Assembly: GCA_977017575.1 (NCBI GenBank)
Contig: CDRNVI010000032.1
Coordinates: 62,001-126,000 of the forward strand
Length of the DNA: 64,000 nucleotides
DNA from: Paramoeba atlantica
Taxonomy: Eukaryota; Discosea
Direction: 5' to 3'
Position numbers and translations under genes: made by a program. Below, in pieces: positions 9,455-19,106 of this stretch. Within the stretch, counting starts at the first letter, position 1; each line of letters begins with the position of its first letter. Below the pieces are notes generated by a model. The model did no database searches. It worked only from the letters and a program-made list of their open reading frames with translations, and was not told the origin of the DNA.

Positions 9455-12124
9455 TCAAAAAATATCCTCTTCCCTGCACTCTGTGCAGCGTATGTACAAT
9501 AAAGAATTTCGCAGCGGAACATTTTCAGAAATTCGTTCCGGATAGGTATTGGAGATACGCGTGTCCGGAAGAAAACAGAAACCGTCATCTTGTTTTGAAG
9601 TCCGTGTGGAATGTGCGCTGGAATCCTGTGACTCATACTGGGAAGGACTTAAGTGCTCAAAGCAGTAAGAGTGAGTGCATGATATACAAAGAAATAACAC
9701 TCCACCACTTGCCGGGCACGATTTTTGACAAACATGACAGAAATGTCGTGGACACGAAAACGGTTTCCGTACTGTCTGTATTTCCTCGATACAAGAAAGA
9801 TGATAGTTCTTAGGACAATAATTACAAGGGAGAGCGTCACATGGACTCACATACTCGTGACAAATAAAACATGTGGAGCTATATCGGAACGCATTTCTGC
9901 TTGTCAGTGAACCGCAATTCAATCGTAATTTTTTAGAACCAATGACTCTACCATCGGTATCATCCACCATTTCTCCTATGCCTTGTTCCATAAGTCCGGT
10001 ATCGTCTTGGACCGATTCAGACAGATTAATCTCCAAGTCGAACTCGCCGCTCTGACTTCGAAGTTTCTGCATCCACTTGTCTACGCATCGCAGTACCTCG
10101 GAGGAAATCTCCTTTCTCGCATTCTTACAACCCATCGCCTCCAAATCTTCAATACTTGCACAATACGAGCTGCGTTCGACACCGTGTTCCACGCCATCAC
10201 GAAGCACTTCCGATCCCAGGCGACTTTTATCACTTGAGACAACATTGATACGTTCTTCCACACTGTCCTGAAGCAGAAATCGATACACTTGGACGTCACG
10301 AGTTTGCCCTAGTCGGTGAATCCGATCGATAGCCTGTTCATCCACTGTGGGGTTGAAATGAGGGTCTAGAAGAATAGCGGTGTCTGCCCCGACCAGAGAA
10401 ATTCCCACACCTCCGGTAGTAGTGGTGACAAGGTAGGCAAAAATCGAGGAATGGGGTCGGTTGAATACCTGCATGTCCAAATCCCGTCGGGAATACGGAG
10501 TGAGACCATCAAGACGGCAATAGGGATAGCTACGAAGCACACACAACACCTCGACAAGATCTAACATGGTGCGAAATGACGAAAAAATGACGACGCGATG
10601 ACCCTCATCGCGTAGCGACGGAAGTAATGCCTCGAGTTTGAGCAGTTTTGCAGAGGGAGAGCTGAGGGTGTCGAGGTTAAAAGCAGGAACACCTGCTCGG
10701 TGCAGTCTCATGTGTGCAGAATCATCCTGGGGAAGACTTTCGTTCGGTATATTCGATGAGAGAGATGAAAATGATACGCTGTTGTCGTGAAGAGGACTGC
10801 AAAGCTGACTTTTTCCGCTGTATAGCAAATCAATAAGATATGGATGACAGGCAACTTTACGCAAGTGCATGTAGGAGGACGTGATTTCTTTTCTCTGTAC
10901 TGCATCAGAGCATATTTTATGACAAAGAAGTCTTTGTTCCGGGGTGGGCTCCAGAAAAACGGTTTGAATGCGCTTTCGAGGAAGATCACGGAGAGTTTCA
11001 GATTTAGTGCGGCGTAGCATTACATACGGCATGAAACAAGATAGAAAATCTGAGACGGACTCGGATAGCCCATAAGCCTCGACTCCAGTGGCTTCCACCG
11101 ATGTTTCATATTCTGTAGAATCAGATATCACCAAATCCTCCTGAAGAAGACTGCAATGAAGAAAGGCTGCCAAACACCACAATTCGCGCATATGATTTTG
11201 TACAGGTGTTCCAGTCAGTGCAACGCGAAAGGGCGAAGTAATCTTTCGACACGTCTGCGTAATTTGCGAGCTAGACGTTTTAATGCTGTGAGCCTCATCC
11301 ACTACGACACACCGCCAATGAATTTTGTCAATAAAGTATGGTTTATCATTACACAATACCGTAGCTGTTGTTAGCATAACGTCGTACTCGCCTTGCCCAA
11401 TAAAAGAAGAGGAACGCATCTGCTTCCGACGGTCTTTGCTTCCGTGATATTTGACCACTTTTAGAGTTGGAGACCACCTAGCTAGTTCTCGCATCCAATT
11501 CGCTAAGGTTACATTGGGAGCCACGACGATACTTGGCGCGGCAAATTTACAAAATTTAGGATCATTGATCAAGTGTAAAAAGCAACATACTTGGGCTGTC
11601 TTCCCCATGCCCATGTCGTCGCCCAAAATTAGCCCCAAGTCACCTCGTTGATATTTTTGAAACATCCACTGCACTCCGCGATGTTGGTATGGACGGAGAA
11701 AAGGGTAGTTATCGGCTACTTCTGGTAATAAGATGTGATCATAATGATTCGGTACATCAAAAACTTTGCGAAGCGTGCTAGGATCCAAGGTTTCGTCAGG
11801 AATAGACTCATACTCTCCCGCCTCACGCAAGAGGTGCCTCACCTTCTTAATGTTTGAAAAATGGGTATTTGCTTTCTTGCAAAACAGTATCATTCTACGA
11901 TTTGCTTCGACTTCAATTTCTTCATTCCTTCTGCTTCGAGATAGTGCTTCCACAGCGTTTAGAGTGAACTTTCCGGAATCTTCATTTTTTCCCGAATCTT
12001 CTTTCGAGCAAACAATAGTGTCTGAGACGCCCCGAAATTTTATTTTTCTTATTGACTTGGATTCGAAAACTTTTGATTTCGGCTGAGCAAGCAATTTATC
12101 GAAAAGAAGAAAATCATCTGCCAT
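9455..12124 (-). CDS. SNF2-family chromatin ATPase with C-terminal PHD-type fingers
   Basis: 889 residues from the ATG at 12124, which is preceded on the coding strand by a pyrimidine tract and CTAG/ACAG. The SNF2 core shows the entry motif RPYQHRGVQWM, motif I GDDMGMGKTAQ, DEAH, LTGTPVQNH, and in the second lobe TTTGGVGISLVGAD and the motif VI sequence AIDRIHRLGQTRDV. Near residues 745-840 is a Cys/His-rich tail: CFICHEYV..C..CPKNYHLSC, then CPRHFCHVCQKSC...CISCTHSYCFEH. This reads as a PHD finger followed by a C5HCH-like finger, as in NSD-type proteins. The protein probably remodels nucleosomes and reads histone marks. It is not JBP2, which has an N-terminal thymidine-hydroxylase domain. 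The exact SNF2 subfamily is not settled. Confidence 0.9.
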   Translation of the reverse strand: MADDFLLFDKLLAQPKSKVFESKSIRKIKFRGVSDTIVCSKEDSGKNEDSGKFTLNAVEALSRSRRNEEIEVEANRRMILFCKKANTHFSNIKKVRHLLREAGEYESIPDETLDPSTLRKVFDVPNHYDHILLPEVADNYPFLRPYQHRGVQWMFQKYQRGDLGLILGDDMGMGKTAQVCCFLHLINDPKFCKFAAPSIVVAPNVTLANWMRELARWSPTLKVVKYHGSKDRRKQMRSSSFIGQGEYDVMLTTATVLCNDKPYFIDKIHWRCVVVDEAHSIKTSSSQITQTCRKITSPFRVALTGTPVQNHMRELWCLAAFLHCSLLQEDLVISDSTEYETSVEATGVEAYGLSESVSDFLSCFMPYVMLRRTKSETLRDLPRKRIQTVFLEPTPEQRLLCHKICSDAVQRKEITSSYMHLRKVACHPYLIDLLYSGKSQLCSPLHDNSVSFSSLSSNIPNESLPQDDSAHMRLHRAGVPAFNLDTLSSPSAKLLKLEALLPSLRDEGHRVVIFSSFRTMLDLVEVLCVLRSYPYCRLDGLTPYSRRDLDMQVFNRPHSSIFAYLVTTTTGGVGISLVGADTAILLDPHFNPTVDEQAIDRIHRLGQTRDVQVYRFLLQDSVEERINVVSSDKSRLGSEVLRDGVEHGVERSSYCASIEDLEAMGCKNARKEISSEVLRCVDKWMQKLRSQSGEFDLEINLSESVQDDTGLMEQGIGEMVDDTDGRVIGSKKLRLNCGSLTSRNAFRYSSTCFICHEYVSPCDALPCNYCPKNYHLSCIEEIQTVRKPFSCPRHFCHVCQKSCPASGGVLFLCISCTHSYCFEHLSPSQYESQDSSAHSTRTSKQDDGFCFLPDTRISNTYPERISENVPLRNSLLYIRCTECREEDIF

Positions 12125-12703
12125 AACTGTCTAGAAAAAGCGATGCATAGAAAAATAAAGAAAGCAATTTCTCTTATTCTATACAAAACAAGATTTCTAT
12201 ACAAAACAAGATTTCTACACAAAACAATAATTTTGTAGACCTCCCGGTATTTACAGTAAACTATTGAACTACAGTGCGAGATTAATTTACCGAAATACTA
12301 AATATTCTACGGATAAAGGATAAGAAATTGACGAATTTATATGCATTGTTTTCGAATGAATCTCTTTTTTATGCGAAACGAGAAATTTGTAAATCCCAAT
12401 ATTCTTTAAAACAAATTCAACGTTCTCCTTACAATATACAGTTACCCTATAAAAAATGTAGGGTAAGTATATACCAGATGTATACTATTCTTACCCTACA
12501 TACCAAAAAGAAACGCGTATCGTTTTTTATTTTGATGCTCCCCAGTATCTTTCTTAAAATTCACATCAGACTACAACGGCCGTGGCTAGCTGCTCTGAAA
12601 TAATATCCATCCTCTATAATGAAACCATAAGAACGAGAGCACGAACATATTTTTTCATAAGTATCATTCCCATATAAAGATTATCATATTGTGTACGCCA
12701 CAA
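12125..12703. other. Spacer with short tandem repeat and hairpin
   Basis: AT-rich spacer. At 12178-12230 a ~19-base unit containing 'tctatacaaaacaagat' occurs about three times. At 12457-12500 an inverted repeat with 11-base perfect arms (TGTAGGGTAAG) could form a hairpin. No gene is recognised. Confidence 0.6.
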
Positions 12704-13294
12704 CTACACCACCGTAATTCGTGTTCCGATTTGAAATAGATCACTGTTTGAATGCAACAAACGAGGAAGATTCGCTCTTTCTATCTTCCCTGAAAGCTGG
12801 GCGTTATCCTGCAAATAAAGCATGATCATATCTTTGGGCAATGAATCAAACTTTATTTCCCCGCTAAACAAATTGTCGTTAAGATAAAGGCGTTTAATGT
12901 TTGGAGGAAGAGAGGAGAAATCCAACTGCCCGGAAAAACGATTCTTCGCAGCGTGAAGAAGCAAGATACCGAATGGCAGTCCACACAAATTAACCCCACC
13001 ACTTAGTTCGTTTTCCTGCACGTATATTGTCTCCAGCGTTCGAGGAAGATAATCCCACTTTAGTTTTCCAGCCAATCGACGCCGATGCCAGATAAGATCT
13101 GTAACTTTGCTCAGGGAATCGCATTGCACCCCGTCCCATTCACAGGCAGAAGTAGCAGTGCTCCATGTAGGACTTGTGATCTCTATTTCCTGAATCAGAA
13201 CAGATAATTCGTATTCCTGCGGTAGAGCTGCCCCACGAACCTTACTTGGTCGTGCAGCAGAACGGGTACTATCTGCTGTAAATAAGAAGTCCAT
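12704..13294 (-). CDS. LRR family protein 1 (short, 4 repeats)
   Basis: 196 residues from the ATG at 13294. A short N-terminus MDFLFTADSTRS is followed by the family leader 'RPSKVRGAALPQEYEL' and a cysteine cap with W...T..CEWDGVQC, similar to plant LRR N-terminal caps. Four leucine-rich repeats of 23 residues then fit LPxxLxxLxLxxNxFSGxLxxxx. The last repeat is irregular (DNAQLSGKI) and is followed by the tail 'GTRITVV', shared in form with the LRR genes ending at 26994 and 44033. Likely secreted or surface-exposed, but the putative signal sequence is very short. Function unknown. Kinetoplastid relatives of this style include the PSA/GP46 surface antigens. Confidence 0.85.
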   Translation of the reverse strand: MDFLFTADSTRSAARPSKVRGAALPQEYELSVLIQEIEITSPTWSTATSACEWDGVQCDSLSKVTDLIWHRRRLAGKLKWDYLPRTLETIYVQENELSGGVNLCGLPFGILLLHAAKNRFSGQLDFSSLPPNIKRLYLNDNLFSGEIKFDSLPKDMIMLYLQDNAQLSGKIERANLPRLLHSNSDLFQIGTRITVV

Positions 13295-13508
13295 GTGATA
13301 TAGTCTCGATTAAATAAAAGGATGAAGTACAGTGTAGAGAAACCTAATTACCGATGAAATAGAGAAGGTTATAACTACATGCTCTAGAGGCGAACCCTAC
13401 AAATACCGGTGACACGATCATTAAGTAAGTCCGTAACACACAAAATTAGTTAGTAAGCTAAAAAGTGCGCTAAACAACTTCTTTCCGTACCACGTTTTCT
13501 AAAGCAAC

Positions 13509-16500
13509 TTAAGAAACCTGCGCCGCTCTATTTTTGGCAACAATGCGTCCAATGAAATTCTTCAACTCGTCACCGGGGTTTTTTAAAAACTCAACGCGAC
13601 GGCGTGTATTGTTCAGAATAGCCAATGCCCTAGGCTTCAAGGGACCATCCACCATAGCCATGGGTTCTAGTTCGGAAGATAAGCCTTCCACTGTAAATTG
13701 AAAACACGGAAAACATTCTCGGAGTTCCCACAACAGAATGAGAGCATTGTGTTGCACATATTGCAGCGGATGACGGAGAGCTGCCAGAACTCGAGAGAAA
13801 ATAAGAACTTCCGTAATCCAATTTTGAGTTATCCCTTCAAGTAGTTCCGCCAGAAAAATACCAACATAAGTACTTTCAGCAGTTGTATAGGCAAAAATAA
13901 AATGCAAAAAAGCGCGCAGATACCAAACAAGCTCTTCAGAACTAAAAGATCCATAAAGCTTGAGAAAAATTGCGCTATATAACGCATCCTCTGGATTTCG
14001 AAGAACGCGTTGCATCAACTGATGAATCGACACGCAGAAGTCCGAATAACATTTTCGAATCTCACGGAAGTAAATCTCAACATTTGAGCAACGAGATTTA
14101 TGCATAGTTTGCTCTTGTTGAATAAGCAGGTTCAGTGTGTCAAAGAATTTCTTGTTAGAGCTTTCCAGTGCAGTGGATTCGGTTTCGGATCGAGTGACTT
14201 CCTGTTGCACAAAGTTTAATGCGGTTGCGTAGGCTTCATCAAGGAAGAGAACATCACAAAGGGAATGATGATCAAACATGACTTTGTTAACAGTTTTAGA
14301 ATCGCTCGTATACTGAAGATACACAAGAATATCGTGGCACATAGTCTGCAGCTTTCGTATCATAGATAAGCGTTCCGTAGATGTTGATCCGCTGGTGTCA
14401 TCATCTCGATAAATTTCAGGAATCGAATTCTTTAAATTCTTCATTCGCAAATAGAATTCAGATCCCCACTTGCGAAGCACAGCAAAAATGCGGTAAAAAT
14501 TAGAAAACCATAACTGAAGTGTCAAGTTAAGATCGCATGATTTGGTTTGATTGAACAAACTGTATCCCCCGGATACAAACCAACGTGTTATTGGGCCGCA
14601 ACACAAGGCTTTGAGCTGCATAGGACTCCACGTTGTCTCGCTGAATGTTGGAAGTAAGAGCATGTGATCTTGTAAACTAGACCAGTAGCAGATTTGCACA
14701 ACAGGGAAAATAGATCGGAGCATGCTACAAAAAAATTCATCCACGGTCAAAGCCTCAAAATGATGTCGCCAGACAATAACAAATAAGTCGGTAGCGCTCT
14801 TGATTCTATTTAAAGCCTGGAGACCTCTACGTTCACACATCTGCACAACATACGAGTTAACTTCCTTAAAAAAAAATTGAAGCAAGCGGACTTGAGAAGC
14901 CATTAAAACAGGATCGTTGTATCCAACGGCTTGTTCAATTAGTTTCTCAATGATCGTGTACGGATAGCAGCTTGTAATCGGTAGCAACATACGCGCATAA
15001 GATTCTCCGTTTTGCGGCGTTACTCTTCGAATTACGTAGGCCAGAACTTCTTCATTTTTTACTCTCTCTGCCACAATTTCTGGTTCGCAAGTTTCAAGTG
15101 GAAGGCGTTCATACTCTGGGAGCAGCGAAGCTGCAGATTGTATTATAGGGCATAATATCACCGCAGGGGAAGCCTGCGTCTTTAAAAAGCTTTTATTCTC
15201 TCGATACCAAGATTGCTTGAGTAGCAAACATAGCAAAGAAGGATCCAACCCCAGTCGATACCCTATAGAGAGTAATATTTGCTTTGGAAAGTGCAGAGGT
15301 TGCCGACGAAGAGCAGCCAATGCAGCTACATCAATACGTCTATTCTGTTCAGGTGGTGAGTAGTCCATGGGATGAAATTCTGAACATAGGCGTAAAGCAA
15401 GATCCGCGGATTCAAGATCATCGTTTGCGAGAGCCGCGGCAATGTAATCCAAGCACTGATTTTCAATTAAGGAGTGTGGGATCGATAAGGGATGTGACGA
15501 CACAAATTCCAATTCCCCCCTTTTATCGCCTTCTAACGCAATTCTTGTTTTTTTCTCCTGAGCCCGTTTCATTCGAGCTTCATAATATTTTATCGCATCC
15601 TCCTTCCATGAGCGAGGCGCCACTTTTTCGAGGCACGACCATATAAAGGAAAACGGTAGCAAACGATGTTTAACCAAAAGCGAGGCGATGAACACTCTTC
15701 TCCATGAGAATCTTTTTGCTGCTGTCGAGGCGTCCTTTATTGAAACAAAAATGGGGGACGAGTTAGAAACGCGAAACCACATAATATGCTTGAGACTCTC
15801 TTCCAGGTGGGGTATCGTTTTTTTTCCCAAAAAGAGAATACGCTCAATTTCCTGATCACAGTTTGCGGATTCTAGGCACATCAGGAAAATATCTGCTGAA
15901 ATCCATGCGTGGATTCGATGCCTAAACAGATGAGACCACAAAAGTGTCTGCGAGTCTTTTAGAGGCAAGACTAACATACGAGAAAAAACAGTGACAAGAC
16001 GCGCAATCCCATAACGAGACTCCTCGTAACGCTGAACCATTGGAAACTTCATGCAGCTCATTGCCCAATGTTTACGACGTATTTGTTGGGCTTGCTGAAG
16101 AGAAACGAATGTCGAATAGCGAGCCCCATAATGTTTTTTGCCAATCTCGTCGACGTCCGGAAAATCTCCTGGATGTATGAGCACTTTCAAGAGAGATTGA
16201 AAGTCAGCTTCATCTTGAAATAATTTCTCACGTAGAGAAACTTTTTTTGCGCACGATGCGTGACGCTGTACTTCGCTCCAGTTGTACAAATGTAAAGAGG
16301 AATACAGGTCGATTTGAGTAGGCTGCATTCCCAACCATGTTAAATCCATAATTGAAATAGACGGATTTTCGACTAAAATTCCTGATTCACTGACCTGAGC
16401 TGCGCACGTTTTATCCACACTATTTTCTTGGCCAGATGACTCCATGTGCTTCGATTTTTTGATTGATTTTTCTTCGGTTTCGCCAAATGTGCTGTCGCGT

Positions 16501-16619
16501 TTCGGTTTTACAGCGACTTGACTTATTTTGGGAAGCATTCGAGTAGATACCCGGGGTCTCGAAGTTGTAGATTTGGTGTGCGAACTTGCAGAATCGTGAT
16601 TTTTCTTGTACTTTTCCAT
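13509..16619 (-). CDS. Large helical protein, possible THO2/THOC2-like mRNA-export subunit
   Basis: 1036 residues from the ATG at 16619; the frame is open upstream only to a TTG at 16661. No catalytic motif is visible. Several segments in order resemble THO2/THOC2: a middle helical part with YPYTIIEKLIEQAVG and paired-helix units, a coiled region with a run of Glu/Gln (NLLIQQEQTMHKSR), then RNPEDALYSAIFLKLYG, then 'FAYTTAESTYVGIFLAELLE' (THOC2 has a 'SCTENEASRYGRFL' region there). Near the end is the element LLWELRECFPCF..LKPRALAIL. The short N-terminal region is basic and disordered. THO packages nascent mRNA for export. I rate this as a structural-pattern match, since single motifs are weak. 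Other helical-repeat proteins remain possible. Confidence 0.45.
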   Translation of the reverse strand: MEKYKKNHDSASSHTKSTTSRPRVSTRMLPKISQVAVKPKRDSTFGETEEKSIKKSKHMESSGQENSVDKTCAAQVSESGILVENPSISIMDLTWLGMQPTQIDLYSSLHLYNWSEVQRHASCAKKVSLREKLFQDEADFQSLLKVLIHPGDFPDVDEIGKKHYGARYSTFVSLQQAQQIRRKHWAMSCMKFPMVQRYEESRYGIARLVTVFSRMLVLPLKDSQTLLWSHLFRHRIHAWISADIFLMCLESANCDQEIERILFLGKKTIPHLEESLKHIMWFRVSNSSPIFVSIKDASTAAKRFSWRRVFIASLLVKHRLLPFSFIWSCLEKVAPRSWKEDAIKYYEARMKRAQEKKTRIALEGDKRGELEFVSSHPLSIPHSLIENQCLDYIAAALANDDLESADLALRLCSEFHPMDYSPPEQNRRIDVAALAALRRQPLHFPKQILLSIGYRLGLDPSLLCLLLKQSWYRENKSFLKTQASPAVILCPIIQSAASLLPEYERLPLETCEPEIVAERVKNEEVLAYVIRRVTPQNGESYARMLLPITSCYPYTIIEKLIEQAVGYNDPVLMASQVRLLQFFFKEVNSYVVQMCERRGLQALNRIKSATDLFVIVWRHHFEALTVDEFFCSMLRSIFPVVQICYWSSLQDHMLLLPTFSETTWSPMQLKALCCGPITRWFVSGGYSLFNQTKSCDLNLTLQLWFSNFYRIFAVLRKWGSEFYLRMKNLKNSIPEIYRDDDTSGSTSTERLSMIRKLQTMCHDILVYLQYTSDSKTVNKVMFDHHSLCDVLFLDEAYATALNFVQQEVTRSETESTALESSNKKFFDTLNLLIQQEQTMHKSRCSNVEIYFREIRKCYSDFCVSIHQLMQRVLRNPEDALYSAIFLKLYGSFSSEELVWYLRAFLHFIFAYTTAESTYVGIFLAELLEGITQNWITEVLIFSRVLAALRHPLQYVQHNALILLWELRECFPCFQFTVEGLSSELEPMAMVDGPLKPRALAILNNTRRRVEFLKNPGDELKNFIGRIVAKNRAAQVS

Positions 16620-17070
16620 TACTTTGCTTAAAAGTATTCGTGTACGGCAGGTACAATGCAAAAGTTTGCAAGAAAAAAAAGATACAGGTAAAAGTTAGGG
16701 AGAATGTTTAAGAAATTACGGTAGCAACTTTAAAAGTTTATGTAAAAGTAGTTTCGAAAGCCAAAATCAGTTAAGAATAACCAAATTCATCTCGCACGTA
16801 TTTTTTACGTACTTAAAAATCGGAAGATGTACAAATTAAAGAGTAAAAGTGTAAAAAGTATAGATTACTACACGAGTTCAAAATCCGTGGAAATAGTATT
16901 TTCAGCTCCACGTATTGGGGGAAATATCCAAAGAAAGAGCGATGTGGTATTTAGAATGAGTCTTAAAGCTATGATATTAAGCAAAAAAAGTGCTTTAGAA
17001 GGGATTCTCGAGGCAGCGACGGCACGAATGTATGTTTCTTCCAGAAAAGAACTTAGAAACGTCTTTCCTG
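16620..17070. other. Spacer, nothing recognised
   Basis: AT-rich spacer of about 450 bases between the RING-H2 gene end and the THO2-like gene. An 85-codon plus-strand ORF here has no recognisable features. Confidence 0.5.
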
Positions 17071-18837
17071 TCATTCTCGTTTAACAATTTCAGTTTTACA
17101 GAGAGGACAACTGTTGTTATCCTTTGCCCATGCCTCCATGCATGAAATGTGGAATGTGTGATCGCATTTAAGAACAGTTAGTTCCACCTCTTTTTTGTAT
17201 TCTTCCAAGCAAATAGTACAGCGCACCTCTCCGTCTCCATCAAACACTTTGCGATTTTCCAGATACTCTAATTCTGACGCTTTCACACCTGTGTTTACCT
17301 TCCCAATACGATCTTCCAATTCCAGAAGCTGCTCATAGGAGTAGTTATCAATATCTCCTGTGAGACCCATTTCCCGTTGCTGCACCACTTCATTTAACAC
17401 ATTCAACGAATCCAACATGGAACGTAGATTCGCATTCGACACCCCTTGCGCGCGACCACGTCCACGGCTACGTGAGTTTGGGGCACCGGAACCCAACGCA
17501 CGCATCATTTGCTGCATAAACGGAACCATCGCGTTGAATTCATTTCCCTCCAACGTGTCGGAATCCTCCTCTCCTGGGTCGGGGATCCCAAGCAGAATCC
17601 CACCGGCTAACGGATTGAAATCAAAATTGGGTGTCTCCTCTGTGGCATACGCATACGCTGGAGGAGAGATCCCATGAAAGCGAGACCGACGGTACGTTTC
17701 GGGTTGATTTCGGTTCCCTCGACGACGACGATTCGGGCGTCGTCGAGACCGGGAAGAATGGTCAGAGGGACGCGTATGCGTTTCTCCATCTTCTCTTTCT
17801 TCCCTATCGTTTGAATTCAAATTTGTCTCAGTTTGTTCAGAGGGGTAGACATAGGTGTAGGTCGCAGTCCCGGTCGTGGGCAGTGGTGTTCTGTGGGTGT
17901 CGGTCTCCAGAGGATCGGAAGTTGCCTCGGGAATGTGGGGAAATGAAATGGATGGGCGGTTGGAGGGGTGGGGAGAGGAGATGGGCAAAGGGGCACGATC
18001 TCGTGAAGAGGAGAAGGAAGAAGAAGCAGGGTGATTCACCGGTCCTCTTCGTGAAGTTGACGAAGGCGTTTTCTCGGGTTTCTTTTGCGTTTGTAATTCT
18101 GCCTGGTCTACCTGGGTCGTTAAACTGGCTTTTGATTTTGCGCGCTCATGAGAGGGGAGAGAAGATGTCACAGGACGAGAAGGAAGGGAGGGAGCGGAAG
18201 ACACAGAGGCAAGGCGTTGGGAGGAGCGCTGAGATACGGAAACAGGAACGGATTCTCGGATAGGGGAAGAACTCGGCAAAGCAGGTATATGGCTTGTGGC
18301 AGATCGTGATGACCTATATTGAGGTGGAGGTTGAACTGAGATATTCCGGGGATTTGTTCCAGCCGCAGTGCTGGGACGAGACCGGACTGGAGTAGATTGC
18401 GGGCTTACGGAAATGCGATTTACGCGGGATATGATTTTAGCATGTGTTGCACGACCCTTGTGCACAGCTTTTGGGGGTGTACGTTGGAGAGAAGGATCAC
18501 AACTGCTCCCAGAATGTGTAAGGTCAATTGTAACAGGTGGAGCTGTAGACTTTGTTGGGGTTGTAGGAGTCACCCGAGTGGTGCGCTGGTCACCGTAAGG
18601 TTCCGAATCACGCGTCGATACGGACGTGTGGATAAAATCATATTTTGGTAAAACTTCGACTTTACCTACTTGCGTTGATGGTAAGACGTTCCTGGATTTG
18701 TAATGTACAACTGTTTCATTTCTGGCCTTTTTCCCGATTTTCGTTTTTGATTTTGTTTGAACAGTAGGTGAGTCGTCAGCAGAAACTGAAAATTCACCAT
18801 CGTTTGTAGCTCGCATTCGTTTCAAATTTCTACTCAT
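17071..18837 (-). CDS. RING-H2 finger E3 ubiquitin ligase
   Basis: 588 residues from the ATG at 18837. The first ~350 residues are Ser/Thr/Pro-rich, basic and probably disordered. A short Arg-rich stretch follows (RSRRRPNRRRRGNR). Near the C-terminus a helical segment (RSMLDSLNVLNEVVQQREMG) precedes a canonical RING-H2 finger: CTICLEEY, C.HTFHISCMEAW, CPLC, ending six residues before the stop. The layout is that of RNF-type ubiquitin ligases with a long disordered N-terminus. No membrane segment is seen. The substrate is unknown. A mild version of the C-rich to G-rich composition switch occurs between about 17.4 and 18.25 kb. Confidence 0.85.
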   Translation of the reverse strand: MSRNLKRMRATNDGEFSVSADDSPTVQTKSKTKIGKKARNETVVHYKSRNVLPSTQVGKVEVLPKYDFIHTSVSTRDSEPYGDQRTTRVTPTTPTKSTAPPVTIDLTHSGSSCDPSLQRTPPKAVHKGRATHAKIISRVNRISVSPQSTPVRSRPSTAAGTNPRNISVQPPPQYRSSRSATSHIPALPSSSPIRESVPVSVSQRSSQRLASVSSAPSLPSRPVTSSLPSHERAKSKASLTTQVDQAELQTQKKPEKTPSSTSRRGPVNHPASSSFSSSRDRAPLPISSPHPSNRPSISFPHIPEATSDPLETDTHRTPLPTTGTATYTYVYPSEQTETNLNSNDREEREDGETHTRPSDHSSRSRRRPNRRRRGNRNQPETYRRSRFHGISPPAYAYATEETPNFDFNPLAGGILLGIPDPGEEDSDTLEGNEFNAMVPFMQQMMRALGSGAPNSRSRGRGRAQGVSNANLRSMLDSLNVLNEVVQQREMGLTGDIDNYSYEQLLELEDRIGKVNTGVKASELEYLENRKVFDGDGEVRCTICLEEYKKEVELTVLKCDHTFHISCMEAWAKDNNSCPLCKTEIVKRE

Positions 18838-19106
18838 GCTCCATTTGATCTTTCATAAAATGATACACAAATTCTATTTCATACTTTTTTTCATACTACT
18901 CAGGGAACAAACGCCATAAGATCTCTTCAAAAGATCAGTCTTCCTATAAAAAATTAGTGTATCAATATACAGAAAGATATACGGAAAGATGTTCGATTCC
19001 TATACTGAGAAGATTTAGCCTTTCACAGGTTTCAGTGAAAGCCGACGGGAGCAATTTTTTCACGTTTGCTTTTTCTAGGTTTTCGTTTCCAGAAACATTC
19101 ATTCTC

